Below are positions 7,418 through 15,987 of a stretch of 64,000 bases of DNA, piece by piece (position 1 is the first letter of the stretch; each line of letters opens with the position of its first letter). The stretch lies in contig NZ_JASODI010000004.1 in NCBI RefSeq assembly GCF_030211955.1, positions 1 through 64,000 on the forward strand. Reading direction: 5' to 3'. The notes under the pieces are model-generated. The model was given only the letters and a program-made list of their open reading frames with translations. It searched no databases and was not told the origin of the DNA. This DNA is from Corynebacterium frankenforstense (GTDB lineage Bacteria > Actinomycetota > Actinomycetes > Mycobacteriales > Mycobacteriaceae). Both the position numbers and the translations under genes were made by a program.

Positions 7418-8689
7418 GAGCGGCGCGCTCCCGAGGCTGCCGGGGGCGAGGGGCTGCGCAACGGCCAGTACATCCTCACCTCGGTGGTGCTGATCCTCTC
7501 GGTGGTCGCCAGCATCGAGATGCCGGTCAACCTCGCGCTGCTCAACCTGCTGCTGTGCGGAGCGTTCACCTTCGTCTACTTCTCCGGCACCGTCGACTGG
7601 CCGCGTTGGCCGGCGCTCGCCCAGTGGGCCTGGGTGACCGCGCTGAGCGTGGTGTGGCTGCTGATGCTGCCGGTCAACGACGTCTCGATCTATTTGATCC
7701 TGAGCCTCTTCTTCGTCTACCTGGCCGTCTTCAACGACTGGCGCGGCGTGGCCGCCGTGGTCGCCGCGACCCTGATGTCGATCCTGATCCAGATCCCCGA
7801 CGGGCTGACCCTCGGCGGCGTGGTGGGCCCGGCCATCTCGGCGCTGGTGGTCGTGGCCATCCACGTCGCCTACCGGAAGCTGTGGCAGGTTTCGCGGGAG
7901 CGCAGCGAGCTGATCGAGGAGCTGATGGCCACCCGCAACGAGCTCGCCGAGACCCAGCACGCCGCCGGCATCGTCGCCGAGCGCGAGCGCATCGCCCACG
8001 AGATCCACGACACCGTCGCCCAGGGCCTGTCCAGCATCCAGATGCTGCTGCACGCCGCCGAGCGCGACCTGGCGGCCACCGGGCTCGACGAGGAGGCCCA
8101 GGCGCCGGTGCGCATGCGCATCGACCAGGCGCGCCAGAGCGCCCAGGACAACCTCGCCGAGGCGCGCGCGATGATCGCCGCGCTGCAGCCGGCCAGCCTC
8201 TCGGAGGGCTCGCTCGAGGACGCGCTGCGCCGGGTGGCGCGCAGCTTCGGCGCCAGCGGCGAGATCGACATCGACGTCGACGTCGAGGGCGATCCGGCCG
8301 TGCTGCCGATGAAGGCCGAGGCGATGCTGCTGCGCGTCGCCCAGGGCGCGGTGGGCAACGTGGTCAAGCACTCCGGGGCCACGCGCGCGCGCATCACACT
8401 GAGCTTCCTTCCCGACGCGACGCGTCTCGACGTCGTGGACAACGGCCACGGCTTCGACCCCGAGGCGCTCGCCGAGCGCCCGGCCGGACTGGGGCATGTG
8501 GGCCTCGACGCCATGCGCCGGCGCGCCGCCGAGGTCGGCGGGACGCTGACCGTCGAGTCCAGCCCGGGCAGCGGCACCGCCATCTCGGTGTCCGTGCCCG
8601 TCGCCGAGGGGGAGGAGCCGGGCGCCGGCGACGGTGCCGCCGGTGGTGCGGCGGGCGGCGCGCCGGGCGGCGCCGGGGCGCGCGGCTGA
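7403..8689 (+). CDS. hrrS: Sensor histidine kinase, HrrS-like (heme-responsive type)
   Basis: 428-residue membrane kinase. The N-terminal half has about five hydrophobic segments (residues ~25-170). A helical linker leads to a HisKA_3 domain with the motif ERERIAHEIHDTVAQGLSSIQ, phosphoacceptor His202, and a C-terminal HATPase with DNGHGFDPEAL and GLGHVGLDAMRRRA. The tail is a Gly/Ala-rich stretch. With the HrrA-like regulator downstream this forms a NarL-type two-component system. The regulator closely matches my memory of C. glutamicum HrrA, and the chromosomal position (between lsr2 and sodA-side genes) also fits cg3248. HrrSA senses heme and controls heme oxygenase and respiratory genes. 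The ChrS paralogue is the main alternative. Leaderless start at 7403. Confidence 0.82.
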   Translation: MSTSLERRAPEAAGGEGLRNGQYILTSVVLILSVVASIEMPVNLALLNLLLCGAFTFVYFSGTVDWPRWPALAQWAWVTALSVVWLLMLPVNDVSIYLILSLFFVYLAVFNDWRGVAAVVAATLMSILIQIPDGLTLGGVVGPAISALVVVAIHVAYRKLWQVSRERSELIEELMATRNELAETQHAAGIVAERERIAHEIHDTVAQGLSSIQMLLHAAERDLAATGLDEEAQAPVRMRIDQARQSAQDNLAEARAMIAALQPASLSEGSLEDALRRVARSFGASGEIDIDVDVEGDPAVLPMKAEAMLLRVAQGAVGNVVKHSGATRARITLSFLPDATRLDVVDNGHGFDPEALAERPAGLGHVGLDAMRRRAAEVGGTLTVESSPGSGTAISVSVPVAEGEEPGAGDGAAGGAAGGAPGGAGARG

Positions 8690-8712
8690 CGCCGGCTTCC
8701 CCCGGTCGGGGG

Positions 8713-8741
8713 TTGGCCTACTGAAGGTGGGTGTCTAAACT
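8713..8741 (+). promoter_or_regulatory. Separate promoter for hrrA
   Basis: TTGGCC (8713-8718) and TAAACT (8736-8741) are separated by exactly 17 bases in the 146-base gap between hrrS and hrrA. Transcription would start near 8748. Confidence 0.55.
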
Positions 8742-8754
8742 CAACCAAAGAAGT

Positions 8755-8788
8755 ACCCCCGTGCCCGGAATGATCCCGGGCGCGGGGT
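8755..8788 (+). other. Hairpin in the hrrS-hrrA intergenic leader
   Basis: ACCCCCGTGCCCGG and CCCGGGCGCGGGGT form a long stem around a short loop, without a T run. It lies between the hrrA promoter and its ribosome site and may act as a processing or attenuation element. Confidence 0.45.
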
Positions 8789-8835
8789 GCGGCCTGGCCG
8801 GCCGCCCCAGACGATCACACAGGTGAGGAGATGCC

Positions 8836-9486
8836 GTGGCGCGAAGCGTGATCCGAGTGCTGTTGGCCGATGACCACGAGATCGTCCGGATGGGCCTGCG
8901 CGCCATCCTGGACGGAGCGGAGGACATCGAGGTCATCGGGGAGGTCGCCACCGCCGACGCGGCCATCTCCGCCGCCCAGGCCGGCGGCATCGACGTGATC
9001 CTGATGGACCTGCGCTTCGGCGCCGGCGTGGAGGGCACCAAGCTGACCACCGGCGCCGAGGCCACCCGCGAGATCAAGGCCCGGATGAGCCACCCGCCGA
9101 AGGTGCTCGTGGTGACCAACTACGACACCGACGCCGACATCCTCGGCGCTATCGAGGCCGGTGCCGTGGGCTACCTGCTCAAGGACGCCCCGCCCGCCGA
9201 GCTGATCGCCGCGGTGCGCTCTGCGGCCGACGGCGACTCCGCGCTCTCGCCGGTGGTCGCCGACCGCCTGATGACGCGTGTGCGCACCCCGCGCTCCTCG
9301 CTGACCCCGCGCGAGCTCGAGGTGCTCAAGCTGGTGGCCGCCGGCTACTCCAACCGCGAGATCGGCCAGGAGCTCATGCTCTCCGAGGCGACCGTGAAAT
9401 CGCACCTGGTGCACATCTACGACAAACTCGGCGTGCGCTCGCGCACCTCGGCGGTGGCCGAGGCCCGCGAACAGGGTGTCATTTAA
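8836..9486 (+). CDS. hrrA: Response regulator, HrrA-like (NarL/FixJ family)
   Basis: 216-residue regulator. The receiver domain (about 5-130) begins IRVLLADDHEIVRMGLRAIL and has phospho-acceptor Asp58 in VILMDLRFG. The C-terminal LuxR-type helix-turn-helix (about 150-210) contains LTPRELEVLKLVAAGYSNRE and SEATVKSHLVHIYDKLGVRS. A GTG start at 8836 is fixed by GGTGAGGAG 5-13 bases upstream; the ATG at 8831 is out of frame and closes at once. HrrA in C. glutamicum represses and activates heme-related genes (hmuO, cytochrome genes, heme synthesis). Target genes are not visible here. The gene follows hrrS and has its own probable promoter. Confidence 0.85.
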   Translation: MARSVIRVLLADDHEIVRMGLRAILDGAEDIEVIGEVATADAAISAAQAGGIDVILMDLRFGAGVEGTKLTTGAEATREIKARMSHPPKVLVVTNYDTDADILGAIEAGAVGYLLKDAPPAELIAAVRSAADGDSALSPVVADRLMTRVRTPRSSLTPRELEVLKLVAAGYSNREIGQELMLSEATVKSHLVHIYDKLGVRSRTSAVAEAREQGVI

Positions 9487-9509
9487 GTCCTGTCTTCGGT
9501 TATGCACCG

Positions 9510-9555
9510 CTGAGTTGGTGGCCTGAGTTCGTGGCGTGAGGGCCTGAGTTAGTGG
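9510..9555. repeat. Three copies of CTGAGTTNGTGG
   Basis: The 12-mer CTGAGTT(G/C/A)GTGG occurs at 9510-9521, 9523-9534 and 9544-9555, between the hrrA stop codon and the terminator. No role is apparent. Confidence 0.7.
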
Positions 9556-9574
9556 CCCGGGTCAGAGGCCGCGG

Positions 9575-9622
9575 AAGCCCCGGTGCCGTTCTCTATTTTC
9601 GGGGAACGGCACCGGGGCTTTC
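9575..9622. terminator. Bidirectional terminator between hrrA and lsr2
   Basis: AAGCCCCGGTGCCGTT and AACGGCACCGGGGCTTT form a 16-bp stem with a T run on the plus strand and A/T on the other side. It lies between two converging genes. Confidence 0.9.
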
Positions 9623-9681
9623 ACGTGGTTGTGGCGCTGGCCGGGTGGCGCGGCGCCGGGGTCTAACTAATGCGCGCGGTT

Positions 9682-10023
9682 TTAGTGCGCGGCGTTGTAG
9701 GCCTCGATGATCTCGGAGGGGATCTTGCCGCGGTCGGCGACGTTCTTGCCCTGCTCCTGGGCCCACTTGCGGATCTCGCGGGCCTTCGAGCCGCGGGCCG
9801 CACCGCTGCGGCGGCGGCTCGAGCTGTTGGAGCCGGCGCGCACCGGGGTGGCCTTCTCGATGTAGGGCTCGAGGACCTTGTGGAACTCCTCCGCGTGCTC
9901 AGGGGAGAGGTCCAGGGTGTAGTGATTGCCGTTGACGCTGAAACGGATCACTTTCATCGTGTTCTCGTCCAACGGAGTGTCATCGAGATCGTCAAAGTAC
10001 TGGACGACTTCCTTGCGTGCCAA
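9682..10023 (-). CDS. lsr2: Lsr2 nucleoid-associated protein
   Basis: 113-residue H-NS-like protein that bridges AT-rich DNA and silences foreign genes. The N-terminal oligomerisation region starts ARKEVVQYFDDLDDTPLDE. The C-terminal DNA-binding domain ends with the REIRKWAQEQGKNVADRGKI segment, including the RGR-like minor-groove hook region and the final EIIEAYNAAH. I place the start at TTG 10023 because GAGGTG lies 6 bases upstream and the product then matches the usual 112-residue length. A GTG 9 bases further upstream is possible but overlaps that ribosome site. The 5' region is AT-rich, as expected for an autoregulated lsr2. Confidence 0.92.
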   Translation of the reverse strand: MARKEVVQYFDDLDDTPLDENTMKVIRFSVNGNHYTLDLSPEHAEEFHKVLEPYIEKATPVRAGSNSSSRRRSGAARGSKAREIRKWAQEQGKNVADRGKIPSEIIEAYNAAH

Positions 10024-10179
10024 TTGGTTCACCTCAATAAATCCATTGTCTTCGTGGATGTTCCGGAATCGGCCACGGGTAAGGACCGGAACGCCAATTC
10101 CGCTATCGTTTTTTATTTTGCACGTTTGGTGGGCATTCGGCAATACACCGGAATTTGAAATAGGCGGTATTGCATCACA

Positions 10180-10211
10180 AAAAGGCCGGGGCGGAAAATC
10201 CCGCCCCGGCC
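10180..10211 (-). terminator. Terminator after the DUF6474 gene
   Basis: On the minus strand GGCCGGGGCGG pairs with CCGCCCCGGCC and is followed by TTTTT. It separates this gene from lsr2. Confidence 0.88.
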
Positions 10212-10271
10212 GTCACAGGGGACATTCTGCGTAACAGAACGCGGGCGCCGTCTTCGCGGTGCGGGCGTGAA

Positions 10272-10901
10272 TCAGGCCAGCTTCGCGTGCACCTGGTCGG
10301 TCAGCGACTCGAGGTCGCGGCCGATGGCGTCGTGGGCGCGGCGGCGCTGCTCCGGCGTCATGTACTCGGCGTTGTCCACGGCGGTGGCCAGCTCGTCGAG
10401 GCGGTTGTTGACGTCCTCGCGGAAGCCGGACTTCAGCGGGGCGTCCTTGACGGAGTTGCGCACGCCCTGGATGCGCGCCTTCAGCGAGGCGCCGTAGCCG
10501 GAGAACTGCGCCAGCTGCTCGGAGGTGACGCCGTAGCGACGCGCCCGGCGGGCCTCGAGCTGCTCGCGGCCGGCGGTGACGGCGCGGTAGACGACCGGGA
10601 TGAGCAGCGGGGTCAGCAGGCGGGCGGCGCCGGCCCAGCGCTTGACCTTGTCCTTGCTGAAGCGGCCGGCCTTAATCTGGGCCAGCTGGTTCTCCGCCAT
10701 CTTCTTCTCGTGCTTGCGCCGGGCCTTGAGCCCCTTCTGCTCGGCCTTGATCAGCTGCTTCTCCTGGCGGGCCAGGAGCTTCTCCCGGCGCTCGGCGGCC
10801 TTGTGCCGGGCCTTGACCTCACTGGCCGCGCGCTTCTTGGCGGCCTTGATCTCGGCGGTGGCGCGCACGCGGCTCTTGTGCAGGGAGGAGAGAATGCCCA
10901 T
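10272..10901 (-). CDS. DUF6474-type basic helical protein
   Basis: 209-residue protein. Residues ~1-85 form a long, highly charged Lys/Arg/Glu/Ala helix likely to be a coiled coil. A short hydrophobic segment (ARLLTPLLIPVVYRAVTAG, about 90-108) follows, then a helical C-terminal region with DDV-like charged stretches ending DQVHAKLA. This layout corresponds to the uncharacterised DUF6474 family of corynebacteria and relatives. The ATG at 10901 has GAAGGAC about 10 bases upstream. It is transcribed towards lsr2 but separated by a strong terminator. Function unknown; membrane association is possible. Confidence 0.75.
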   Translation of the reverse strand: MGILSSLHKSRVRATAEIKAAKKRAASEVKARHKAAERREKLLARQEKQLIKAEQKGLKARRKHEKKMAENQLAQIKAGRFSKDKVKRWAGAARLLTPLLIPVVYRAVTAGREQLEARRARRYGVTSEQLAQFSGYGASLKARIQGVRNSVKDAPLKSGFREDVNNRLDELATAVDNAEYMTPEQRRRAHDAIGRDLESLTDQVHAKLA

Positions 10902-11072
10902 GGTGAACGAAGTCCTTCGGGTAGTCGGCGTCAATTTCCCGGGGTCAAAAAGGGGCCGGGGCGGTGTTTCCGTCCCAACCTTACCCGCCGTCTCCGACCG
11001 CGACCCGGGGATCCACGCGGTCCGGGGCATGACTCGCACGCTGCCGCGACCGCGGCGGGTGGGGGAGTACCG

Positions 11073-12365
11073 TCAGGCCGCCTCGGCGGGGTGCCGCCGC
11101 TGCCAGAGCAGCAGCACCACGGCCACGGTGGTGACCAGCAGCGAGCCCAGGGTCAGCCAGGCGATCAGGCCGGACCAGCCGAAGCTCAGGAAGATGAAGC
11201 CGCTGACCCAGCCGATCACCGAGGAGCCGACGTAGTAGCAGAACAGGTACATGCTCGAGGCCTCGGCGCGGTTCTCGGTGGCGATCGCTCCGACCCAGCT
11301 CGAGGCGATCGAGTGCATGGCGAAGAACCCGGCGGTGAACACGAAGAGGCCCGCGATCGTCGCCGCCAGCCACGGCAGCGCGCTGAGCAGGACGCCCGCG
11401 ACCATGGAGGCCGCGCTGACGGCCATGACGGGGCCCTTGCCGAAGCGTGAGGCGTAGTTGCCGGCGCGCGCCGAGGACCAGGTGCCCGACAAATACATCA
11501 GGAACACCGCGCCGACGAGCGCCTCGGAGAGCCCGAAGCGGTCGATCATGCGGAACCCCATGAAGTTGTACAGGGAGACGAACGTGCCCATGCCCGTGAA
11601 GGCGGTCAGGAACAGCAGCGCCAGACGCGGGTTGGACCAGTGGCCGACCATCGCGCGCAGCTCGGAGCGCGCGTGGATCTCCTTGGGCCGGAAGAACCGC
11701 TGCTTGGGCAGCAGCGCCCACAGTGCCGCGGCCATGACCACGGCCCACAGCGCGGCGGTGAGCATCGCCCAGCGCCACGTGGAGAACTCCAGCACCCCGG
11801 CCGGGATCAGACGCCCCGTCAGCCCGCCGACCGTGTTGCCGGCGATGTACAGGCCCATCGCCCGCGGCAGGTCGCGGCCGTCGATCTCCTCGCTCAGCCA
11901 GGTCATCGCCACCGCGGGCACGCCGGCGATGACCGCCCCCTGCAGGCCGCGCAGCGCGATGAGCACCGCGGGGTCCGTGAAGGCGGGGATGAGCAGGCCG
12001 AGCAGCGAGGCCAGTACCGCCGAGGTGATCAGCACCGGCCCGCGCCCGAGGCGCTCGGAGAGGATCGAGGCCGGCACGATGCACACGGCGAGCATGCCCG
12101 TGGCCGCCGAGACCAGCAGCGCGGCGGTGGAGGCATCGATGCCCAGCTCGCTGACGAAGGTCGGCAGGATCGCCTGCGTGGAGTACAGCGCGTTGAAGGT
12201 CGCCAGCCCCGCGCACAGCATCGCCAGCGTCGCGCGCCGGTAGCCCGTCGTGCCGTGGCGCAGGCCACCGTCGCCGACGTCCGCGCCCGCCTCGGGCGTG
12301 GCCGGGGACGCCGCGTCGCGCGCGGCGTCGGAAATCGGTGCGTGCTCGTCCCTGGATGCGGCCAT
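11073..12365 (-). CDS. MFS transporter (YnfM-like efflux family)
   Basis: 430-residue permease with about twelve membrane spans. Motif A-like loops are present (SILSERLGRGPVLITSAV after span 2; NYASRFGKGPVMAVSAA in the second half), as is the GNTVGGLTGRLIPAG stretch of the drug/arabinose-efflux-type MFS subgroup. The N-terminal ~40 residues are hydrophilic and cytoplasmic. It diverges from a LysR regulator across a 75-base gap, a layout in which the regulator usually controls the transporter. Substrate unknown; export of a small metabolite or drug is an inference. Confidence 0.85.
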   Translation of the reverse strand: MAASRDEHAPISDAARDAASPATPEAGADVGDGGLRHGTTGYRRATLAMLCAGLATFNALYSTQAILPTFVSELGIDASTAALLVSAATGMLAVCIVPASILSERLGRGPVLITSAVLASLLGLLIPAFTDPAVLIALRGLQGAVIAGVPAVAMTWLSEEIDGRDLPRAMGLYIAGNTVGGLTGRLIPAGVLEFSTWRWAMLTAALWAVVMAAALWALLPKQRFFRPKEIHARSELRAMVGHWSNPRLALLFLTAFTGMGTFVSLYNFMGFRMIDRFGLSEALVGAVFLMYLSGTWSSARAGNYASRFGKGPVMAVSAASMVAGVLLSALPWLAATIAGLFVFTAGFFAMHSIASSWVGAIATENRAEASSMYLFCYYVGSSVIGWVSGFIFLSFGWSGLIAWLTLGSLLVTTVAVVLLLWQRRHPAEAA

Positions 12366-12440
12366 GGCAGCATCATGCCCGGCACGCGCCCATGAGTAAA
12401 ATGTCAGAAACAGCGCTAACCCATGCAGGAAGTGAATGAC

Positions 12441-13379
12441 ATGTCCGAGGTGACGCTCACCGACCTCTCCGGGTTCCTCGCGCTTGCCGACGCCGCGGTG
12501 GCCGAGCGTGCGTCGCTGACGGACGTCGCCGCCCAGTTGGGCGTGTCCCAGCCGACGCTGTCGCGTCGGATCAGGCGCGTCGAGGAGCACGTCGGCGCCG
12601 AACTCTTCGACCGCGACGGCCGGCGCATCGCGCTCAACGCGCGCGGGCAGGCCTTCCTCGACCACGCGCGCCGGGCCGGCCACGAGATCGAGCGCGGCAC
12701 CGCCCTGGTGCGCCGCCTGATGGACCCCGAGCGCGGCACCGTGCGCCTGGACTTCATGCACTCCCTGGGCACCTGGCTGGTGCCGCGGCTGCTGCGCAGC
12801 TACCGCCTGGCGCACCCGAACGTCGAGATCGCGCTGCACCAGGGCGCGGCGCGCCACCTGGTCGACCGGGTGCTCAGCGGGGCGGCCGACGTCGCGCTCG
12901 TGGGACCCGCACCCGCCCCCGAGCTGCGCGACCGGCTGCGCTGGCACCCGCTGCGCGCCCAGCGCCTGGCCCTCGCGCTGCCGCAGGAGCACCGGCTGGC
13001 CGTCGGTGCCGCGGGCCGCCCGCTGGCCCTGGGCGAGGTCGCCGAGGAGCCGTTCATCGGCATGCTGCCCGGCTACGGCACCCGCATCCTGCTCGACCGG
13101 CTGGCAGCCCAGGCGGGCTTCCGGCCGCGCTTCGTCTTCGAGTCGATGGAGCTGACCACGGTGACCGGGCTGGTCTCGGCGGGGCTCGGAGTGGCCCTTC
13201 TGCCCATGGATGACCCCTACCTCGCGCCGACCGGGCTGGTGCTGCGCCCGCTGGACCCGCCCGCCTACCGCGATCTGGGCGTGGTGTGGCGCCGCGAGAC
13301 CCGGCCCGCCCCGCCGGTGGACCAGTTCCGCAGATTCGTCGTCGGCACCGCTGGCGACGACGCCCCGGGTGCGGGATGA
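12441..13379 (+). CDS. LysR-family transcriptional regulator
   Basis: 312-residue regulator. The N-terminal winged helix-turn-helix (FLALADAAVAERASLTDVAA, then SQPTLSRRIRRVEEHVGAELF) is followed by a two-lobed substrate-binding domain from about residue 90 (GTVRLDFMHSLGTWLVPRLL). The ATG at 12441 has AGGAAG upstream; an in-frame ATG at 12423 would overlap that site and is less likely. It probably controls the divergent MFS gene. A TAAAAT box at about 12395 may serve as its -10. The stop codon region is followed within 9 bases by the next gene. Effector unknown. Confidence 0.88.
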   Translation: MSEVTLTDLSGFLALADAAVAERASLTDVAAQLGVSQPTLSRRIRRVEEHVGAELFDRDGRRIALNARGQAFLDHARRAGHEIERGTALVRRLMDPERGTVRLDFMHSLGTWLVPRLLRSYRLAHPNVEIALHQGAARHLVDRVLSGAADVALVGPAPAPELRDRLRWHPLRAQRLALALPQEHRLAVGAAGRPLALGEVAEEPFIGMLPGYGTRILLDRLAAQAGFRPRFVFESMELTTVTGLVSAGLGVALLPMDDPYLAPTGLVLRPLDPPAYRDLGVVWRRETRPAPPVDQFRRFVVGTAGDDAPGAG

Positions 13380-13387
13380 TCGGACGC

Positions 13388-14164
13388 ATGACACAGGGCA
13401 CACCGAACGGATCCGACGGCAACCGCTGGGAGGAGGGCAACCGGTGGGAGCAGGCCGACCAGGGTGATCCGGGGCAGTACGGTCCGGGCCGGCCTGGGCC
13501 GCAGGACCAGTACGGGCAGGAGCGGCACGGTGACCCCGGTCAGCCGGGCCAGTACGGCCAGGGGCAGTACAGCCCGCACGACCAGCCCGGGCTGCAGGGT
13601 CAGCCCGGGCCCGGCGGCGGCCTGCTCGAGCAGAACGCGCTGATGTTCCAGCAGGTCACCGGGTTCATGAGCAACAACTTCGAGGTCACGGACCTCGTGG
13701 GAACCCCGGTGGGCCAGATCATCACCGGCGGCTCCGGGCTGTCGCGCGCCTTCCTCGGCTCGCGCAAGCTGACCGTCTCCGAGCTGGACGGCACCCCGGT
13801 CGTGCTCGTCGACGACGTCATCTCGTTCGGCTTCGACCGCTTCACCCTCGCCGACCCCAACGGCAACGAGCTCGCCCAGCTCAAGACCAAGCTGAGCTTC
13901 CTGCGCACGCGCGTCGGCATGGAGCTGGCCGGCGGGCACAGCATGGAGCTGACCGGCAACGTGCTCGGCTTCGAGTTCAACTTCGAGATCGACGGGCGCC
14001 AGGCCGCGCGCGTGACCCGGGAGTGGGCGGGCGTGGGCCGCGCCTTCCTGGGCCACTCGCGCTACCGGCTCGACATCGACCCGGCGCTGCCGGCCTGGTT
14101 GCGCGCCGCGGTCATCGGCGGGGTCGTCGTGCTCGACCTCATCCGCGCCAAGGCCGACAACTGA
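13388..14164 (+). CDS. LURP-one/scramblase-like protein with Gln-Gly-rich N-terminus
   Basis: 258 residues. The first ~75 residues are a low-complexity Gln/Gly/Pro/Tyr region (repeats of GQYGQ and DPGQ type). The rest resembles the tubby-like LURP-one-related/phospholipid-scramblase fold, beginning NALMFQQVTGFMSNNFEVTD, with a final hydrophobic segment (LRAAVIGGVVVLDLI) that could anchor it in the membrane. Bacterial members are of unknown function. An alternative ATG at 13376 overlaps the LysR stop codon as ATGA, which would couple the two genes; I chose 13388 for want of a ribosome site at either. It converges on the cupredoxin gene. Confidence 0.72.
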   Translation: MTQGTPNGSDGNRWEEGNRWEQADQGDPGQYGPGRPGPQDQYGQERHGDPGQPGQYGQGQYSPHDQPGLQGQPGPGGGLLEQNALMFQQVTGFMSNNFEVTDLVGTPVGQIITGGSGLSRAFLGSRKLTVSELDGTPVVLVDDVISFGFDRFTLADPNGNELAQLKTKLSFLRTRVGMELAGGHSMELTGNVLGFEFNFEIDGRQAARVTREWAGVGRAFLGHSRYRLDIDPALPAWLRAAVIGGVVVLDLIRAKADN

Positions 14165-14174
14165 ACCGGCTGCC

Positions 14175-14194
14175 GGGCCGGCGCGCACCGGCCC
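14175..14194. terminator. Hairpin between converging genes
   Basis: GGGCCGG and CCGGCCC flank a 6-base loop between the LURP-one-like gene and the cupredoxin gene. No T run is present, so termination is only likely. Confidence 0.4.
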
Positions 14195-14210
14195 ACGGCT
14201 GAACGCCGGC

Positions 14211-15980
14211 TCAAACGGCGCGCACCGTCAGCGTCATGCCGCGGGTGCGGTGCCCGGCGATGGTGCACCAGCCCTCGAGCGTGCCCTCCACGACGCCGAG
14301 GTCGACCTCCGTCGACTCGCCCGGGGTCAGCCTGCCCGAGCGCGCCCCGTTGGCCATGGCCAGGTCGTGGGCGGTGGAGTCCTCGTTGACCAGCTCGAGG
14401 ATCACGTGGGAGCCTGCGGGGACCTCCACGATGTCGGGGGAGAAGACCATGTCGCCGGCCGTGACCTCCACCCGCACCGCGTCCGCGTCACCGGCGGGCG
14501 CCGACGCCCCTCCCGAGCCGCCCGAGCCGCCCGGACCGGCGGCGCCCGCAGCCCCGCTCAGCCCGCCGAAGCAGGCGATGAGCAGCGCGATGAGCGCCAC
14601 CGCCAGCCCGGCCTGGCCCGCGGCCCCGGACGTCCCGGAGTCGCCGTCGGCACGGTCGCCGGAACCTCCGGCCCCGTCCCCCGCGCCCTCCCCGGCGAGC
14701 TGCACGCGCGCCGCGCGCACCAGCAGCACCGGCACCGCGACCAGCACGCCGACGCAGATGAAGGAGGCGAGCACCTTCAGCCAGGAGTTCTCGGCGAGCT
14801 GCCACACCGCGAACGAGAGGTTGAACAACACGACGCGGAAAACCGCGCCGCCCGAGGCCACGGCCGTGCCCGCCGGGGCGCGGTGGCGAAGCCCCACGGG
14901 GACCAGGTGGCTGAGCGTGCCGAAGAGCAGCTGCGCGCCGAAGGCCACCAGCAGCGCGGTGGTCGGCGCGGCGGGCCCGGCCGCATCCCCGGCCCGGACC
15001 ACCGCGACGGTGTACCAGGCCACGATGACCACCAGCCAGACCACCGCACAGGTCGCCGAGAGCGAGGGGTAGCTCGCCTTTCCCGCGCGCAGGGCGACCG
15101 GCAGCCAGCCGGAGAGCCCCGCCAGCCAGCCGGCGGCGTAGAGCACCAGGCCCGCGCACGCCACCGGCGCGAGATCGGCCGCGAACCCGACCGCGGCCAG
15201 CAGCGAGCCGGCGGTCACCCCGCCGAGCAGCAGGTACGGGCGACGCAGCAGCCTGTTGACCCGCCACAGCGCCGGGAAGAGCACGATCAGACTGGCCGCG
15301 GCGGCCAGCCCCACGAAGCCGAGGACCATCAGGCACACGTGCGCCGGGCGCAGCCGGTTGACCAGGCCGTCGGGTCCGGCGGACATGAACGCGCCCACCG
15401 CGGCCCCGCAGGCCATCAGCAGCCAGGAGGTCACGTAGCCTGCCACCGCCGGGGCGGTGCGCGGGGACCTGCCGCAGCGGCGGGCCTGCCGCAGGCGCCC
15501 GGCGATGACCAGGGCCTGGACCACGGCGGCCACGGCGATCAGCCCCGCCCCGCAGACGGTCAGCGACCAGGATTCCGCCCAGGCCTCGGCGGCGAGGTCG
15601 GCGGCGAGCATGGCCGCTGCACCGAGGTTGAACAGCGCGGCACGCCGCCGCGGGGTCGCCTCCGTGCGTGCCCGGGGCGCGCCGGGCTCCCGCCCGCCGG
15701 TGCGCTCGCCGCGGCGGGGCCGGGGCAGGAAGCGCACCGAGAGCCGCTCGCTCCACAGCAGCAGCGAGTTGCCCAGCACGCCGAGGGTGAAGGCGTGAAT
15801 GAGCACCCACCGGTAGCCGGGTAGGAAGGGGTGGCCCAGTCCCGCGACCACCAGCACCGCCAGCCAGACGGCCGCGGGCCTGCCGACCTGGTCGAGCACC
15901 GCCCGACGCAGGCCGGGGCGGTCGATTCCGGGGGTGGGGGAGGTCTCGGCGGCGGCCTTCGGCGGGTGCGTGCTGTGCAT
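14211..15980 (-). CDS. Polytopic membrane protein with C-terminal cupredoxin domain
   Basis: 589 residues. About eleven hydrophobic segments fill residues 35-480. A Gly/Ala/Pro linker leads to an outward cupredoxin domain (about 495-589) that begins VRVEVTAGDMVFSPDIVEVP. It has a full type 1 copper set: His in STAHDLAM, Cys in GWCTIAGH, the next His, and Met in RGMTL. Similar membrane modules in actinobacteria are fused to a complete multicopper oxidase or nitrite reductase; here only one cupredoxin remains. Electron transfer or copper/nitrogen-oxide handling is an inference. A leaderless promoter and a palindrome that could be an operator lie upstream. Confidence 0.75.
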   Translation of the reverse strand: MHSTHPPKAAAETSPTPGIDRPGLRRAVLDQVGRPAAVWLAVLVVAGLGHPFLPGYRWVLIHAFTLGVLGNSLLLWSERLSVRFLPRPRRGERTGGREPGAPRARTEATPRRRAALFNLGAAAMLAADLAAEAWAESWSLTVCGAGLIAVAAVVQALVIAGRLRQARRCGRSPRTAPAVAGYVTSWLLMACGAAVGAFMSAGPDGLVNRLRPAHVCLMVLGFVGLAAAASLIVLFPALWRVNRLLRRPYLLLGGVTAGSLLAAVGFAADLAPVACAGLVLYAAGWLAGLSGWLPVALRAGKASYPSLSATCAVVWLVVIVAWYTVAVVRAGDAAGPAAPTTALLVAFGAQLLFGTLSHLVPVGLRHRAPAGTAVASGGAVFRVVLFNLSFAVWQLAENSWLKVLASFICVGVLVAVPVLLVRAARVQLAGEGAGDGAGGSGDRADGDSGTSGAAGQAGLAVALIALLIACFGGLSGAAGAAGPGGSGGSGGASAPAGDADAVRVEVTAGDMVFSPDIVEVPAGSHVILELVNEDSTAHDLAMANGARSGRLTPGESTEVDLGVVEGTLEGWCTIAGHRTRGMTLTVRAV

Positions 15981-15987
15981 GGTGTCC

